Source: Linnemannia hyalina (taxonomy: Eukaryota > Mortierellomycota > Mortierellomycetes > Mortierellales > Mortierellaceae). Taken from it: a stretch of 64,000 nt of DNA. Numbering within the stretch: the stretch's first letter is position 1; the number at the start of each line of letters is the position of its first letter. Below the pieces are notes generated by a model that did not search any database, was not told the origin of the DNA, and worked only from the letters and a program-made list of their open reading frames with translations. The DNA is taken from positions 1 to 64,000 of the forward strand of contig JAHRHY010000036.1 in assembly GCA_019671135.1 (NCBI GenBank). Reading direction: 5' to 3'. Position numbers and translations under genes: made by a program. This document shows, piece by piece, positions 30,851-42,222 of this stretch.

Positions 30851-30999
30851 TACTCTTAATTTTCTATTTGTTTTTTCTTCTTACTTAAGAAGGAAAACTT
30901 AAGGAATAATAGAAAAGGGGTCCAATCTTAATGGGTTATATCCAGGTAGGTTGGACACCCAACTTTATTCTATTCAGAATATCTTATTAATAAGCTAAT

Positions 31000-31058
31000 T
31001 TGCCCGGGCCGGATGACCAATTTCCATAACTGAGCCCCCCTGCATTATTGCGGGGGAA
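31000..31058 (+). repeat. Dispersed GC cluster, TTGCCCGGGCCGG family
   Basis: TTGCCCGGGCCGGATGACCA, then TTTCCATAA and the hairpin CCCCCTGCATTATTGCGGGGG. Confidence 0.6.
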
Positions 31059-31119
31059 GATCTTAAACCTAAAATTTTACAAAGAAAATTAAAAGTAATA
31101 TCTAATAGAGAAAATTAAT

Positions 31120-31202
31120 TGAGGAGAGAGAGAATCGAACTCCCTATAACCTTCCGGTTGCTTCATTTACAGTGAAGTTCTCCGCCATGGAGAATTCCCC
31201 TC
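31120..31202 (-). tRNA. trnY: tRNA-Tyr(GTA), long variable arm
   Basis: Class II tRNA. Anticodon stem CTTCA/TGAAG with loop CTGTAAA (anticodon GTA), variable arm with AACCGGAAGGTT, and T arm GGGAG-TTCGATT-CTCTC. Confidence 0.92.
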
Positions 31203-31267
31203 GTTATATATATTTATCTTAAATAACCTTAATAATTAGGTATAATTTCAACACAAACTAGTTAGGA

Positions 31268-31285
31268 AGGGAGGGGGTGTTAATA
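31268..31285 (-). promoter_or_regulatory. ATTAACACCCCC 3' motif after atp6
   Basis: About 30 bases after the atp6 stop; the recurrent motif. Confidence 0.55.
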
Positions 31286-31312
31286 TAATTAAATTATATT
31301 AAGACCGATAAA

Positions 31313-32086
31313 TTAATGTAAGTTAATAGCGTCGTTTAAGTAAGAAGCCGTTAACATCGTGAAAACGTAAGCCTGGATGAAGGCAATTGCCATTTCTAAC
31401 CCAGTGAATGCGATTATGAATGTGAACGGGATAATACTAATTAATGCTAGTACTGGCCCACCTATAACAGCTTTCCATGTGAATGTTGAGAAGATTTTTA
31501 ATAATACATGACCACCAATCATATTAGCAGTTAATCGTAACCCTAAACTTAAAGCTCTAGCTAAATATGAGATTGTCTCAATCATCACTAATACTGGTAC
31601 TAATCCTAAAGGAGTTCCAGCTGGTACAAATAATCCAAAGAATTTTAATGCATGAGTTTGGAAACCTAAGATAGTTACACCAATTAAAATAGCAACACTA
31701 AATCCAATACCAAAAACAAAATGAGAAGATGGTGTAAATGAATAAGGTACTAATCCTATTAAATTAGATAATAATACATATAAGAATATTGTATATAAGA
31801 ATGGTAAATAAGCTTGACCTTTTGTTCCTATTGTTGAATTGATCATACCTAAGATACTACCAAATAAAGATTCTTGCACTAATGACCATCTTGATGGAAC
31901 TACTTTATTGTTATTTAAAGATAAATAACTCATTGCTAATACTAAGAAAGTAACAATGATTAAGTATAATCCAATGTTTGTTAATGAGAATTTTGCTCCT
32001 AAAAGCGGTCCACCAAAATAGAAGAATTCTTTAATTTCGAATTGTTCTAACGGATTCATGTATACAGTAGTGTTTAAAGTAGACAT
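31313..32086 (-). CDS. atp6: ATP synthase subunit 6 (a subunit)
   Basis: 257 codons, normal fungal length. The proton-channel subunit of F0, with several membrane helices, the essential arginine in LSLGLRLTANMIGGH and the C-terminal AIAFIQAYVFTMLTASYL helix. The start MSTLNTTVYMNPLEQFEI is typical of the unprocessed fungal precursor. It is followed by the 3' motif and trnY. A decayed GIY-YIG gene lies directly upstream on the same strand. The copy 3 version is frameshifted in its last third. Confidence 0.98.
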   Translation of the reverse strand: MSTLNTTVYMNPLEQFEIKEFFYFGGPLLGAKFSLTNIGLYLIIVTFLVLAMSYLSLNNNKVVPSRWSLVQESLFGSILGMINSTIGTKGQAYLPFLYTIFLYVLLSNLIGLVPYSFTPSSHFVFGIGFSVAILIGVTILGFQTHALKFFGLFVPAGTPLGLVPVLVMIETISYLARALSLGLRLTANMIGGHVLLKIFSTFTWKAVIGGPVLALISIIPFTFIIAFTGLEMAIAFIQAYVFTMLTASYLNDAINLH

Positions 32087-32130
32087 ATTTATTGTGTTAT
32101 AATACTTATTATTATATACTAATAGTTTTA
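32087..32130 (-). promoter_or_regulatory. atp6 5' leader
   Basis: AATAATAAGTATTATAACAC shortly before the start; echoed before ORF194. Confidence 0.5.
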
Positions 32131-32139
32131 ATAGCCACT

Positions 32140-32690
32140 TTATTTTAAACTTGCCAAGTTTTGATCTCTAAGGAAGCTGGCAACTCGGGGATGAACCTCG
32201 AAAGAGTTAGCTAAGTTTATTTTTTCTAAGGATTCTGAGGAATGCCGTTTGCCAAAAAAATCCTTTTTTTTCAGCTGTTTTACCGAACATCGGACTATTT
32301 TGACCTGATTTTCTTTAGACAATTTCCTCTAATTGTGGTTTTCCTTAAAGAGCATGATTAATACCTGTTCTATTAAAGAAGGGATTATTTTCCCCCTTAA
32401 GGACTTCACTTATTTAAGTTTTAATTTTGTCCGAACGTATCTATTCTAAAGAACTACCAGCAATTTTTTGGATATTGTATTCAGGCGCCGCCAGCCCCCG
32501 TAAGAGGGGCATCTTAAAAACAAGTTTTAATTTATTTATTAATTAAAACAGCCTTTGGCTCGTTAGAGACACAGGCGTGCCGCAGGGAAGTATAAAATAA
32601 AGCGGGCCGTGCCGGAGGGAAGGGCTCAAGGTATCTAAATAATACTGTTCTCTCTCAAGAATAAGATAGAGAATAAACCCTTACCTAACA
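32140..32690 (-). pseudogene. Decayed GIY-YIG/NUMOD3 endonuclease upstream of atp6
   Basis: Only the C-terminal half is recognisable: LEP, the 139-bp insert, EYNIQKIAGSSL, then NUMOD3-like pieces (ISEVLKGENNPFFNRTG, then FFGKRHSSESLEKI) in different frames with stops between them. No GIY-YIG core. Related to the pseudogene at 59863-60735, including the insert at the same codon. The last 60 codons are an open frame ending just before the atp6 leader but are a remnant. Confidence 0.75.
32484..32622 (-). mobile_element. 139-bp GC-rich insert (copy 2, second site)
   Basis: Essentially identical to the element at 60012-60150, at the corresponding codon of a different endonuclease pseudogene. Confidence 0.65.
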
Positions 32691-33094
32691 ATTTTTTGTG
32701 TCCGTTATAGAGAGACAAATTATTATTTTCTTTAATTAGCTTCTGAGCCTTGTTAATTAACCCCTGTCCGAGCCCCTCGGCGTAGGATGAGACGCAGAAC
32801 ACAGATAACCGAATGTCCAGTCCCTTTTTGGGGCTGGGGCTCCGATTATCGAAGTGATGCGCGAACCGTAGACAGCTGAGAGTCCTTGTTAATTCTTATC
32901 CCAAATTTATTTTAGGATTTCTGAATTCTTAACAGTAAACTATTTTTTTTTAAGCATAAAATTGATAAACATTTTAATGTAATATATTCTTAAATACAAT
33001 CAAACCCTGCCAGTCCGTCGCTCTTATTAAAGAACTAAGCAGGAGGGGAAAAAATAAAAGTAATTCCTATTTAAAGTCCTTTTGATATATAATA
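32691..33094. other. Spacer with GC-rich block
   Basis: A GC-rich block at about 32765-32890 contains CCCCAGCCCC/GGGGCTGGGG-type pairing. No gene or complete intron core recognised. Confidence 0.5.
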
Positions 33095-33222
33095 ATAAAC
33101 CTAACATCCAATATACTCCAATAACGATTATTACTAAATAAAACATGATTTGATCATAAGATCTACAATTCCATCGAAAAATGGTGATGCATCGTCTTGT
33201 AGCCCAATTTTCCAGGGTTCCG
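33095..33222 (-). pseudogene. cox2: cox2 5' internal fragment
   Basis: Encodes EPWKIGLQDDASPFFDGIVDL and then, after a lost base, [16 protein letters not shown], matching cox2 residues of about 20-60 with substitutions. No start codon. It lies behind GIY-YIG ORF236 and its C-run motif. Confidence 0.85.
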
Positions 33223-33227
33223 GGGGC

Positions 33228-33246
33228 AAAAGAGGGGGGGGGGTGT
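33228..33246 (-). promoter_or_regulatory. TCTAACACC plus C run after ORF236
   Basis: Recurrent 3' motif about 60 bases after the ORF236 stop. Confidence 0.5.
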
Positions 33247-33304
33247 TAGATTTGTTTTATGTAATTTAATGGATTAGCTAATAGTATATTGTAACTCTCT
33301 ACTA

Positions 33305-34015
33305 TTATTCCTTTGTAATTAAGGATGTAGACAATATCCACTGTCCTTTAAATACTAAACCATTTCGACTATATCTCATTATAGTAGAGTGTGAAGTCTC
33401 TAGGTATTCAGCTGCTTTTCTTCCTGAATTAAAAGTATTGATAAGAGAAGATTTGTCAGAAGTATAGAGATATATAGTTCTACCTTTAGCAGCACTCATT
33501 TTTTCTTTCGTCTCAACTGAATGCAATAAACTTCTACCGTACATTGAATTATTTCTACCTGAATTAGCAAGACTTATTAAAGCTCTAGTTTTAGCAGAAT
33601 GGGACTTACCATACCTTGAATGATTCTCACCTGAAAATTTAGCAAGTGATTCAGGTGTATGTTTGTAACCTAAAGAATTACCTGCCATTTGAAGAATATT
33701 CATAGCAGGTTTAAGGACATCTATATAAAATTGCTCTCGATTAGTACAATCTTTTTCTTTACAATACTCAAGAATAGTTAACGACAAATTAGAGTAACCA
33801 TTCTTTAATAAAGATGAGCATATTTTACTTTTACCTATAGCAGCACTAGAAATATATTTATAAGAATAATATTCCTTTAATCTTCTATTTAGATTAATAG
33901 AACTCCCCACATAAGATTGTCCAGTTAATAGATTAATAAATTGGTACACTCCAGCTTTATTCTTACTATCCAGGATAATTCTTTCTTTATCAAGATCAGT
34001 ATTATTATATACCAT
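33305..34015 (-). CDS. GIY-YIG homing endonuclease, ORF236 (5' end cut by the axis)
   Basis: 236 codons from the first ATG; the frame stays open upstream to the mirror axis (LSNTVPI before the M), so the true N-terminus is longer. Core AGVYQF, YVG in QSYVGSS, RRLKEYY, glutamate in NREQFYID, and NILQMAGNSLGYKHTPE. Two NUMOD3-like repeats (NHSRYGKSHSAKTRALIS, NNSMYGRSLLHSVETKEK) and a NUMOD1-like block (INTFNSGRKAAEYLETSHST) follow. Compared with the paralogues it has the clearest NUMOD modules. Confidence 0.9.
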   Translation of the reverse strand: MVYNNTDLDKERIILDSKNKAGVYQFINLLTGQSYVGSSINLNRRLKEYYSYKYISSAAIGKSKICSSLLKNGYSNLSLTILEYCKEKDCTNREQFYIDVLKPAMNILQMAGNSLGYKHTPESLAKFSGENHSRYGKSHSAKTRALISLANSGRNNSMYGRSLLHSVETKEKMSAAKGRTIYLYTSDKSSLINTFNSGRKAAEYLETSHSTIMRYSRNGLVFKGQWILSTSLITKE

Positions 34016-34071
34016 AATAGGAACAGTATTAGATAATAATATAGATAGGATATTATATAATAATACTGATC
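33994..34071. other. Mirror axis 2 (42-base spacer)
   Basis: The arm ending at 34011 is the reverse complement of the arm starting at 34054; positions pair as x with 68065-x. The unpaired 42 bases still read in frame as ORF236 on the minus strand, so the turn occurred inside this gene. Confidence 0.95.
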
Positions 34072-34760
34072 TTGATAAAGAAAGAATTATCCTGGATAGT
34101 AAGAATAAAGCTGGAGTGTACCAATTTATTAATCTATTAACTGGACAATCTTATGTGGGGAGTTCTATTAATCTAAATAGAAGATTAAAGGAATATTATT
34201 CTTATAAATATATTTCTAGTGCTGCTATAGGTAAAAGTAAAATATGCTCATCTTTATTAAAGAATGGTTACTCTAATTTGTCGTTAACTATTCTTGAGTA
34301 TTGTAAAGAAAAAGATTGTACTAATCGAGAGCAATTTTATATAGATGTCCTTAAACCTGCTATGAATATTCTTCAAATGGCAGGTAATTCTTTAGGTTAC
34401 AAACATACACCTGAATCACTTGCTAAATTTTCAGGTGAGAATCATTCAAGGTATGGTAAGTCCCATTCTGCTAAAACTAGAGCTTTAATAAGTCTTGCTA
34501 ATTCAGGTAGAAATAATTCAATGTACGGTAGAAGTTTATTGCATTCAGTTGAGACGAAAGAAAAAATGAGTGCTGCTAAAGGTAGAACTATATATCTCTA
34601 TACTTCTGACAAATCTTCTCTTATCAATACTTTTAATTCAGGAAGAAAAGCAGCTGAATACCTAGAGACTTCACACTCTACTATAATGAGATATAGTCGA
34701 AATGGTTTAGTATTTAAAGGACAGTGGATATTGTCTACATCCTTAATTACAAAGGAATAA
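34054..34760 (+). CDS. GIY-YIG endonuclease ORF236 (copy 3, 5' truncated)
   Basis: Same protein as 33305-34015 from YNNTDLDKE onward. The frame is open from the axis, and no native start is present. C-run motif at 34816-34831. Confidence 0.85.
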
Positions 34761-34842
34761 TAGTAGAGAGTTACAATATACTATTAGCTAATCCATTAAA
34801 TTACATAAAACAAATCTAACACCCCCCCCCTCTTTTGCCCCC

Positions 34843-34970
34843 GGAACCCTGGAAAATTGGGCTACAAGACGATGCATCACCATTTTTCGATGGAATTGTA
34901 GATCTTATGATCAAATCATGTTTTATTTAGTAATAATCGTTATTGGAGTATATTGGATGTTAGGTTTATT
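34843..34970 (+). pseudogene. cox2: cox2 5' internal fragment (copy 3)
   Basis: Mirror of 33095-33222 with the same lost base. Confidence 0.85.
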
Positions 34971-35399
34971 ATTATATATCAAAAGGACTTTAAATAGGAA
35001 TTACTTTTATTTTTTCCCCTCCTGCTTAGTTCTTTAATAAGAGCGACGGACTGGCAGGGTTTGATTGTATTTAAGAATATATTACATTAAAATGTTTATC
35101 AATTTTATGCTTAAAAAAAAATAGTTTACTGTTAAGAATTCAGAAATCCTAAAATAAATTTGGGATAAGAATTAACAAGGACTCTCAGCTGTCTACGGTT
35201 CGCGCATCACTTCGATAATCGGAGCCCCAGCCCCAAAAAGGGACTGGACATTCGGTTATCTGTGTTCTGCGTCTCATCCTACGCCGAGGGGCTCGGACAG
35301 GGGTTAATTAACAAGGCTCAGAAGCTAATTAAAGAAAATAATAATTTGTCTCTCTATAACGGACACAAAAAATTGTTAGGTAAGGGTTTATTCTCTATC

Positions 35400-35924
35400 T
35401 TATTCTTGAGAGAGAACAGTATTATTTAGATACCTTGAGCCCTTCCCTCCGGCACGGCCCGCTTTATTTTATACTTCCCTGCGGCACGCCTGTGTCTCTA
35501 ACGAGCCAAAGGCTGTTTTAATTAATAAATAAATTAAAACTTGTTTTTAAGATGCCCCTCTTACGGGGGCTGGCGGCGCCTGAATACAATATCCAAAAAA
35601 TTGCTGGTAGTTCTTTAGAATAGATACGTTCGGACAAAATTAAAACTTAAATAAGTGAAGTCCTTAAGGGGGAAAATAATCCCTTCTTTAATAGAACAGG
35701 TATTAATCATGCTCTTTAAGGAAAACCACAATTAGAGGAAATTGTCTAAAGAAAATCAGGTCAAAATAGTCCGATGTTCGGTAAAACAGCTGAAAAAAAA
35801 GGATTTTTTTGGCAAACGGCATTCCTCAGAATCCTTAGAAAAAATAAACTTAGCTAACTCTTTCGAGGTTCATCCCCGAGTTGCCAGCTTCCTTAGAGAT
35901 CAAAACTTGGCAAGTTTAAAATAA
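35400..35924 (+). pseudogene. Decayed endonuclease upstream of atp6 (copy 3)
   Basis: Mirror of 32140-32690, with the insert at 35442-35580. Confidence 0.75.
35442..35580 (+). mobile_element. 139-bp GC-rich insert (copy 3, second site)
   Basis: Same element and site as 32484-32622. Confidence 0.65.
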
Positions 35925-35977
35925 AGTGGCTATTAAAACTATTAGTATATAATAATAAGTATTATAACACAATAAAT

Positions 35978-36761
35978 ATGTCTACTTTAAACACTACTGT
36001 ATACATGAATCCGTTAGAACAATTCGAAATTAAAGAATTCTTCTATTTTGGTGGACCGCTTTTAGGAGCAAAATTCTCATTAACAAACATTGGATTATAC
36101 TTAATCATTGTTACTTTCTTAGTATTAGCAATGAGTTATTTATCTTTAAATAACAATAAAGTAGTTCCATCAAGATGGTCATTAGTGCAAGAATCTTTAT
36201 TTGGTAGTATCTTAGGTATGATCAATTCAACAATAGGAACAAAAGGTCAAGCTTATTTACCATTCTTATATACAATATTCTTATATGTATTATTATCTAA
36301 TTTAATAGGATTAGTACCTTATTCATTTACACCATCTTCTCATTTTGTTTTTGGTATTGGATTTAGTGTTGCTATTTTAATTGGTGTAACTATCTTAGGT
36401 TTCCAAACTCATGCATTAAAATTCTTTGGATTATTTGTACCAGCTGGAACTCCTTTAGGATTAGTACCAGTATTAGTGATGATTGAGACAATCTCATATT
36501 TAGCTAGAGCTTTAAGTTTATGGGTTACGATTAACTGCTAATATGAATATGGTGGTCATGTATTATTAAAAATCAGTCTCAACTTCACATGGAAAGCTGT
36601 TATAGGTTGGGCCAGTACTAGAATTAATTAGATATTATACCGTTACACATTCATAATCGCAATTCACTGGGTTAGAAATGGCAATTGCTTCATCCAGGGC
36701 TTACGTTTCACCGATGTTACGGCTTCTTACTTAAAATCGACGCCTATTAACCTTACATTAA
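35978..36761 (+). pseudogene. atp6: atp6, frameshifted (copy 3)
   Basis: The first 180 codons match copy 2. An extra G near 36524 (TTATGGGTTACG) and many later indels and substitutions break the rest. Probably consensus error. Confidence 0.9.
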
Positions 36762-36790
36762 TTTATTCGGTCTTAATATTGATTTAATTA

Positions 36791-36804
36791 TATTAACACC
36801 CCTC
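36791..36804 (+). promoter_or_regulatory. ATTAACACCCC 3' motif after atp6 (copy 3)
   Basis: Recurrent motif, shortened C run. Confidence 0.45.
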
Positions 36805-36872
36805 CTTCCTAACTAGTTGTGTTGGACATTATACTAATTATTAAGGTTATTTAAGATAAAAATATATATAAC

Positions 36873-36954
36873 GAGGGGTAATTCTCATGGCGGAGAACTT
36901 CACTGTAAATGAAGCAACGGAAGGTTATAGGGAGTTCGATTCTCTCTCTCCTCA
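36873..36954 (+). tRNA. trnY: tRNA-Tyr(GTA) (copy 3)
   Basis: As 31120-31202, with one C lost in the variable arm and small changes near the acceptor. Confidence 0.88.
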
Positions 36955-37224
36955 ATTAATTTTTCTCTATTAGATTTACTTTTAATTTTCTTTGTAAAAT
37001 TTTAGGTTTAAGATCTTCCCCCGCAATAATGCAGGGGGGCTCAGTTATGGAAATTGTCATCCGGCCCGGGCAAATTAGCTTATTAATAAGATATTCTGAA
37101 TAGAATAAAGTTGGGTGTCCAACCTACCTGGATATAACCCATTAAGATTGGACCCCTTTTCTATTATTCCTTAAGTTTTCCTTCTTAAGTAAGAAGAAAA
37201 AAAACAAATAGAAAATTAAGAGTA

Positions 37225-37367
37225 TTATTTAGTTAATGCATTCTTATAGAAAAAAGTAATGGATATGTAGGTAAGATATATGTAGATAATACGTATAAGA
37301 TTACTACAAATAATAAGAAAGAAAATGAAATCATGTTAACAAAATAGAATGGTAATAATTGAGGCAT
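37225..37367 (-). pseudogene. atp8: atp8, one base lost (copy 3)
   Basis: Same as 30707-30850 except that ATGGCA reads ATGCA near the end, shifting the last four codons. Probably consensus error. Confidence 0.9.
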
Positions 37368-37530
37368 TTTTTAATTATAAAAAAGAATTAAAATTTAATC
37401 CTCCCACAGGAAGACAGCAAGTTAGATTAACCAAAAAAAAAATAAAAAGACCCGGGAGCTAAGTCGCCCCCCCCCGGGGAGTTTGTTTATTTTTTATTGA
37501 TTTTGTATGACAAATACTAACTTAATTTAT

Positions 37531-37603
37531 CGGGATTAAACGGATTCGAACCGATATCCTCATAATCGACAATTATGTGCTCGACCAATTAAGCTATAGT
37601 CCC
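37531..37603 (-). tRNA. trnD: tRNA-Asp(GTC) (copy 3)
   Basis: As 30465-30537. Confidence 0.92.
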
Positions 37604-38292
37604 TTATTCTTTTATAATCTTCTTTATAAAATAATGTTCTTATTAATTAGTAGTTATAAATATATAATAAGATTTTTTAGTTCGTATGTTATGATTTATA
37701 CTTTATTAGCCAAAAAAGTAGAAGATATAAAATACTCATGGTTATTATCTTCATTTTTTAATTTTTTTTTATATAAAGATTAGCCCAATTTGATAGTTGG
37801 TTATCCCTTTAATATAAAGACTATTTGTTTTACTTTCTATTGGAAAACTGTTTATTTATTTTCTAATAATTATTGCCCATGGGGTAAGTTTTATATAAAT
37901 ATATAAAAAACATTTAATACTACCCTTTAGTTAAAAAAACTTAACATAGGACCAAGGCCTATGTTCAGGGGGGGGGGGGAGGGATAATTCCTCATCTCCC
38001 CCCCGTATATATGCAGGGGGGGGAATAATTATTTGAATATAAGTTATTCTTAAAGTTGTTTAAGAATATAACACAAAAACTAAAAAGAATGAATTCACGA
38101 CCCAGAGAGCCTTAAACTAATCCCGAAGGTGGTTAGTTTTAATTTTATTAAATCCCGGACCGGTTAGTTTTTTTATATTTTCCTCGCGGGTCCCTCTGTA
38201 GAAATGCAGAGGGGGGCAGGGTTGTGGGTAATTGGCCATTACCGGCCTGGGCAAAATTAATTCTCACATTCTTCCTTGGCTTATCTATTTTA

Positions 38293-38364
38293 TAGGACTA
38301 GAAGGAATCGAACCTCCACTAGCGGTCTTATCAAGACCGTGTTTTACCATTAAACTATAGTCCT
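38293..38364 (-). tRNA. trnI: tRNA-Ile(GAT) (copy 3)
   Basis: As 29705-29776. Confidence 0.95.
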
Positions 38365-38418
38365 TTATATATTATATATATATATATTAAATTTTATAAT
38401 TAATTGCCCACATTTAAT

Positions 38419-38455
38419 TAATTGATTAGCGCTTTAACCAATTAAGCTATAATCC
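38419..38455 (-). pseudogene. Truncated tRNA, 5' part only (copy 3)
   Basis: Mirror of 29625-29659. Confidence 0.55.
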
Positions 38456-38456
38456 T

Positions 38457-38870
38457 TTTTTATTTAATAAAATCCCGGAGCCAGCGATGAGGAACTACCA
38501 TAAACATTGACTTAAGTCAATGCTAACTAAAGTAGAGGTGTTTTCCTTGTGCCCTCTGGGGGTATTATAAACCAATGAGTCTAGTATCTTAAAAAAAATC
38601 CTGGGCCCACGCACGTTGCCACGGGTACCGGCCCCGATAAATTAGCCCAGTCTCATCCCACCTTTTCCTTTCCCCAAACATCGTTTATTTAAATAATAAA
38701 CGATGCATCGTCCACCTCTGGTAGAGGATGTTAGTGGGAGAGGGTTAAGAACCTCCCATCAGTGTACTAGACTATATTATTTTACTTGCCCCCGGGGTGA
38801 GTTTCCCCCTCCCCCCCCGCAAGCCTTCAGTTTATTATTTTTAATTAGTGGTCTAAATAAAAATATTACC
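38457..38870. other. GC-cluster region near atp9 (copy 3)
   Basis: Mirror of 29215-29620, with small differences in the G and C runs. Confidence 0.6.
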
Positions 38871-38938
38871 GGATTAATATAAATAACAAGAATTGATTAA
38901 AAGATAGTTTAATATAATTCATGTCTTAATTGACATGA

Positions 38939-39176
<238 letters not shown>

Positions 39177-39367
39177 TTAATAAAAAAAACCGGAATTAAC
39201 ACCCCCCTTATGAACAAAGATGTTTTATAAAACTTAAGAATATAATATAAAACTTAAGAATATAATATAAATAAAAATGAAATGGCCATAAAAAATATTA
39301 CCGGAATAATATAAATAAACAAGAATTGATTAAAAGATAGTTTAATAAAATTCATGTCTTAATTGAC

Positions 39368-40140
39368 ATGAAGTTACCTAAAATAATTATGGTTACAATG
39401 CAAAATTCTTTCTTAGAATTATTTGTTGCTTTCAATAATAGCGCTATCTTATTAGCTAGTATAATTCCTATTAAAATCTACTCTAATTCAGATTTAATTA
39501 AAGTCTCCATTATTGAAGAAAATAAAGGACAAGCAGGCGTTTATAGATGGGTGAATATATTAACAGGAGAATTTTATATAGGTAGTTCAACGAACCTATC
39601 TAAAAGACTACAACAATATTATCAGTATAGTTATATATCTAGTCCTGATCGAGGTCAAAGTAAGATCTATTCTTCAATATTAAAATATGGTTACTCTAAC
39701 TTTAGTTTACAAATATTAGAGTATTGTGAGATAGAAAATACCATTGATCGAGAGCAATTTTATATAGATACTATGAAACCAGATTTAAACATATTACCTA
39801 CTGCTGGAAATTCTTTGGGCTATAACATACAGGAGAAAGCCTAAAGAAAATGAGTACTTTAAAAAAGATATTTACTTAGGTGAAAATAATCCATTCTACG
39901 GGAAATCTCATACAGATGAGATAAGATTATTACAAAAGGAAAGAGCATTAGCTCGTTCTAAAATCACCTAATGCTAAGTCAGTAATATTAACTGATTCAA
40001 ATCATAAGACTATTCAAGAGTTTAAGTCTATGCTAGCCTTATCTTTATACCTAAAAGCAGATTGAGCTAAATTAGCTCAATATCGAATTTCAGGTGAATT
40101 ATTTAGAGGTTTATATTATATAAAACCTTTAAATAAGTAA
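39368..40140 (+). pseudogene. GIY-YIG ORF257, frameshifted (copy 3)
   Basis: Mirror of 27925-28698; frame lost at about 39828 and again near 39960. The TGA codon is also present here (40063-40065). Confidence 0.8.
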
Positions 40141-40212
40141 TTGCTCTAACAGATTAGTTAATAGCTTTAAATTGAAGTAATTTAATTAATTAATAAACTC
40201 CCCCTGGACCGA

Positions 40213-40266
40213 TTTGCTTTAACTGAAGCAATTGGGTTATTCGCTTTAATGATGGCTTTCTTATAG
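40213..40266 (+). pseudogene. atp9: Third displaced atp9 3' end (copy 3)
   Basis: Mirror of 27799-27852. Confidence 0.85.
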
Positions 40267-40504
40267 AGTTTATAAATAAGAAATATTAGCTTAATTGAAA
40301 ATCTTTTAGTTTTATAATGCCGAGGGGCTGAATTTAATAAATAATGTTTATAGCTTTATGTTATAGTTTATAAATATTAAAAAATACTATTTGGTTCAGC
40401 TTCATTATAAGTAGGGCTATTTAGTAATAAGTAGCTATAAAGAAGAAATTAAATATTTTATAATTTTAATAATAAATAATAATAAGTATTTTATAACATC
40501 AAGT

Positions 40505-41089
40505 ATGGTTTCTAACAGCATGAAAAAATTTATAGGTCCTATAATTGTAGGAGGTATAGCAGCAGCTGGAACTATTGAAATGGTAAAAAAACAAGGTGAA
40601 TCTAATATTGAAAAGGCTAAAATATTAGCTCAATCTCAAGAGAATGTAGCACATATTCATGCTGAATCTCAAGAAAGAATTGCGCGTATTAATATTGAGT
40701 CTCAAGAAAGAATTGCTTCAGTTAATACTCAAAGTAATACTACTTTAACTAGCCCTAATACTAATGTTATTAATAGTCCTAAGGAATCTGAATCTATTTT
40801 TGAATTTTTTGATTTATTTGGACCTGACAGATCCTTTGAATTTATTACTGGCGTTACTTTATTTAGTGGTGGTTTAACATGTTTATTTTGTATAATATGT
40901 TTATTTTGCTATGTTATGATCTTTAAATTACAGGGTCCTTTAGAAAATTATTATTCTGGAAGATTTCTTATTTTTTCTAAAATGGTTACAACCATTTAGC
41001 CAATACATTATTTATTTTTATTTATCTATAGTTATTGCTCTTTTAATTTATTTACAGTCGCTGGTTTTATTCTTATTGTAAATAATTAA
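40505..41089 (+). pseudogene. ORF194, frameshifted (copy 3)
   Basis: An extra T near 40972 and a lost T near 41046 break the C-terminal part; otherwise as 26975-27559. Confidence 0.65.
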
Positions 41090-41113
41090 TTGTTAATATA
41101 ACATCCTAAGATA

Positions 41114-41181
41114 ATTGAGGTTATCTTATATTTAACTAAAGCTTTAAGTTTATGGTTACGATTAATTGTTAGTATAATTGA
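41114..41181 (+). pseudogene. atp6: atp6 internal fragment (copy 3)
   Basis: As 661-729. Confidence 0.65.
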
Positions 41182-41213
41182 TGACTATTAAAAATAAAAA
41201 CTCCCCCCCGTTA

Positions 41214-41279
41214 TTTGCTTTAACTGAAGCAATTGGGTTATTCGCTTTAATGATGGCTTTCTTATTATTATACTCATAA
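41214..41279 (+). pseudogene. atp9: Displaced atp9 3' end (copy 3)
   Basis: As 761-826; motif at 41296-41309. Confidence 0.87.
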
Positions 41280-41385
41280 TTTTAAGCAACCGGAATTAAC
41301 ACCCCCCCCTGTGTTATTACCTCCTGGATTATATTACTCTTATTAATTAATTTTATATTTTTGTTATAAAATAACAAAACAAACA

Positions 41386-42222
41386 ATGTATACAACTTAT
41401 AACTTATTATGCTTACAAATGTCCATTAATTTTATTTGTTATTTTGCTTCTGTTACGGCAGAATCTTCTATACAATTAGCTTTTGTTAGTCCAGAAGCTT
41501 CTATTGAACCTTTCAATATAGTTATGTTATTTTCTAGTATAGTGCCTATAAAAATATATTCAAATGCTGACCTTAATAAAGATTCAATTATCCTAGAGAA
41601 TAAAGATAAAGCTAGCGTGTACCAATTTATTAATTTATTAACTGGAGAATCTTATGTGGGTAGTTCTACTAATCTAAGTTTAAGATTTAGACAATATTAT
41701 AATTACAGTTTTATTTCTAGTCCCGCTAGAGGTAAAAGCGTAATATACTTATCCATTTTAAGAAATGGTTACTCTAACTTCAGCCTTACTATCCTTGAGT
41801 ATTGTGAAATAAAAGATTGCATTAATCGAGAACAATTTTATATAGATCTCATAAAACCTACTATGAATATTCTTCAAGTAGCCGGTAATTCCTATGGGTA
41901 TAAACATACCGAGGATAGTTTAGAAAAGATGAGTATTATCAAAAAGAATACTTATTTAGGCCCAGGGAATAATTTCTATGGTAAGTCACATACTCCTGAA
42001 AATAAGAAATTATTAAGTGAATTAGCAAAAGCTCGACCTAAATCTAATAATGCTAAATCAGTTATATTAACTGATTCAAATCATGAAATAATTCAAGAAT
42101 TTGACTCAATGACTGCTCTTTCTTTATATTTAAAAGCAGATAAGGCAAATTTAGCTAAACATAGAGATTTAGGTAAATTGTTTAGAAATTCATATTATAT
42201 AAAATATATGAACAAAAAATAA
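41386..42222 (+). CDS. GIY-YIG homing endonuclease ORF278 (copy 3)
   Basis: Intact, identical to 25841-26677. The motif TTAACACCCCCC follows at 42294-42306. Confidence 0.9.
   Translation: MYTTYNLLCLQMSINFICYFASVTAESSIQLAFVSPEASIEPFNIVMLFSSIVPIKIYSNADLNKDSIILENKDKASVYQFINLLTGESYVGSSTNLSLRFRQYYNYSFISSPARGKSVIYLSILRNGYSNFSLTILEYCEIKDCINREQFYIDLIKPTMNILQVAGNSYGYKHTEDSLEKMSIIKKNTYLGPGNNFYGKSHTPENKKLLSELAKARPKSNNAKSVILTDSNHEIIQEFDSMTALSLYLKADKANLAKHRDLGKLFRNSYYIKYMNKK

Noticed and set aside
32765..32890. Group I intron core in the GC-rich block upstream of atp6
   Set aside because: I could not find the paired core segments by eye, and the endonuclease remnants here are free-standing; a covariance-model search would decide.
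34012..34053. Sequencing adapter left in the 42-base spacer of axis 2
   Set aside because: The spacer reads in frame as the N-terminal part of ORF236 and does not look like an adapter.
37577..37783. 68-codon hydrophobic frame overlapping trnD
   Set aside because: It starts inside the complementary strand of a tRNA and lies in AT-rich spacer; its copy 2 equivalent has no supporting signals.
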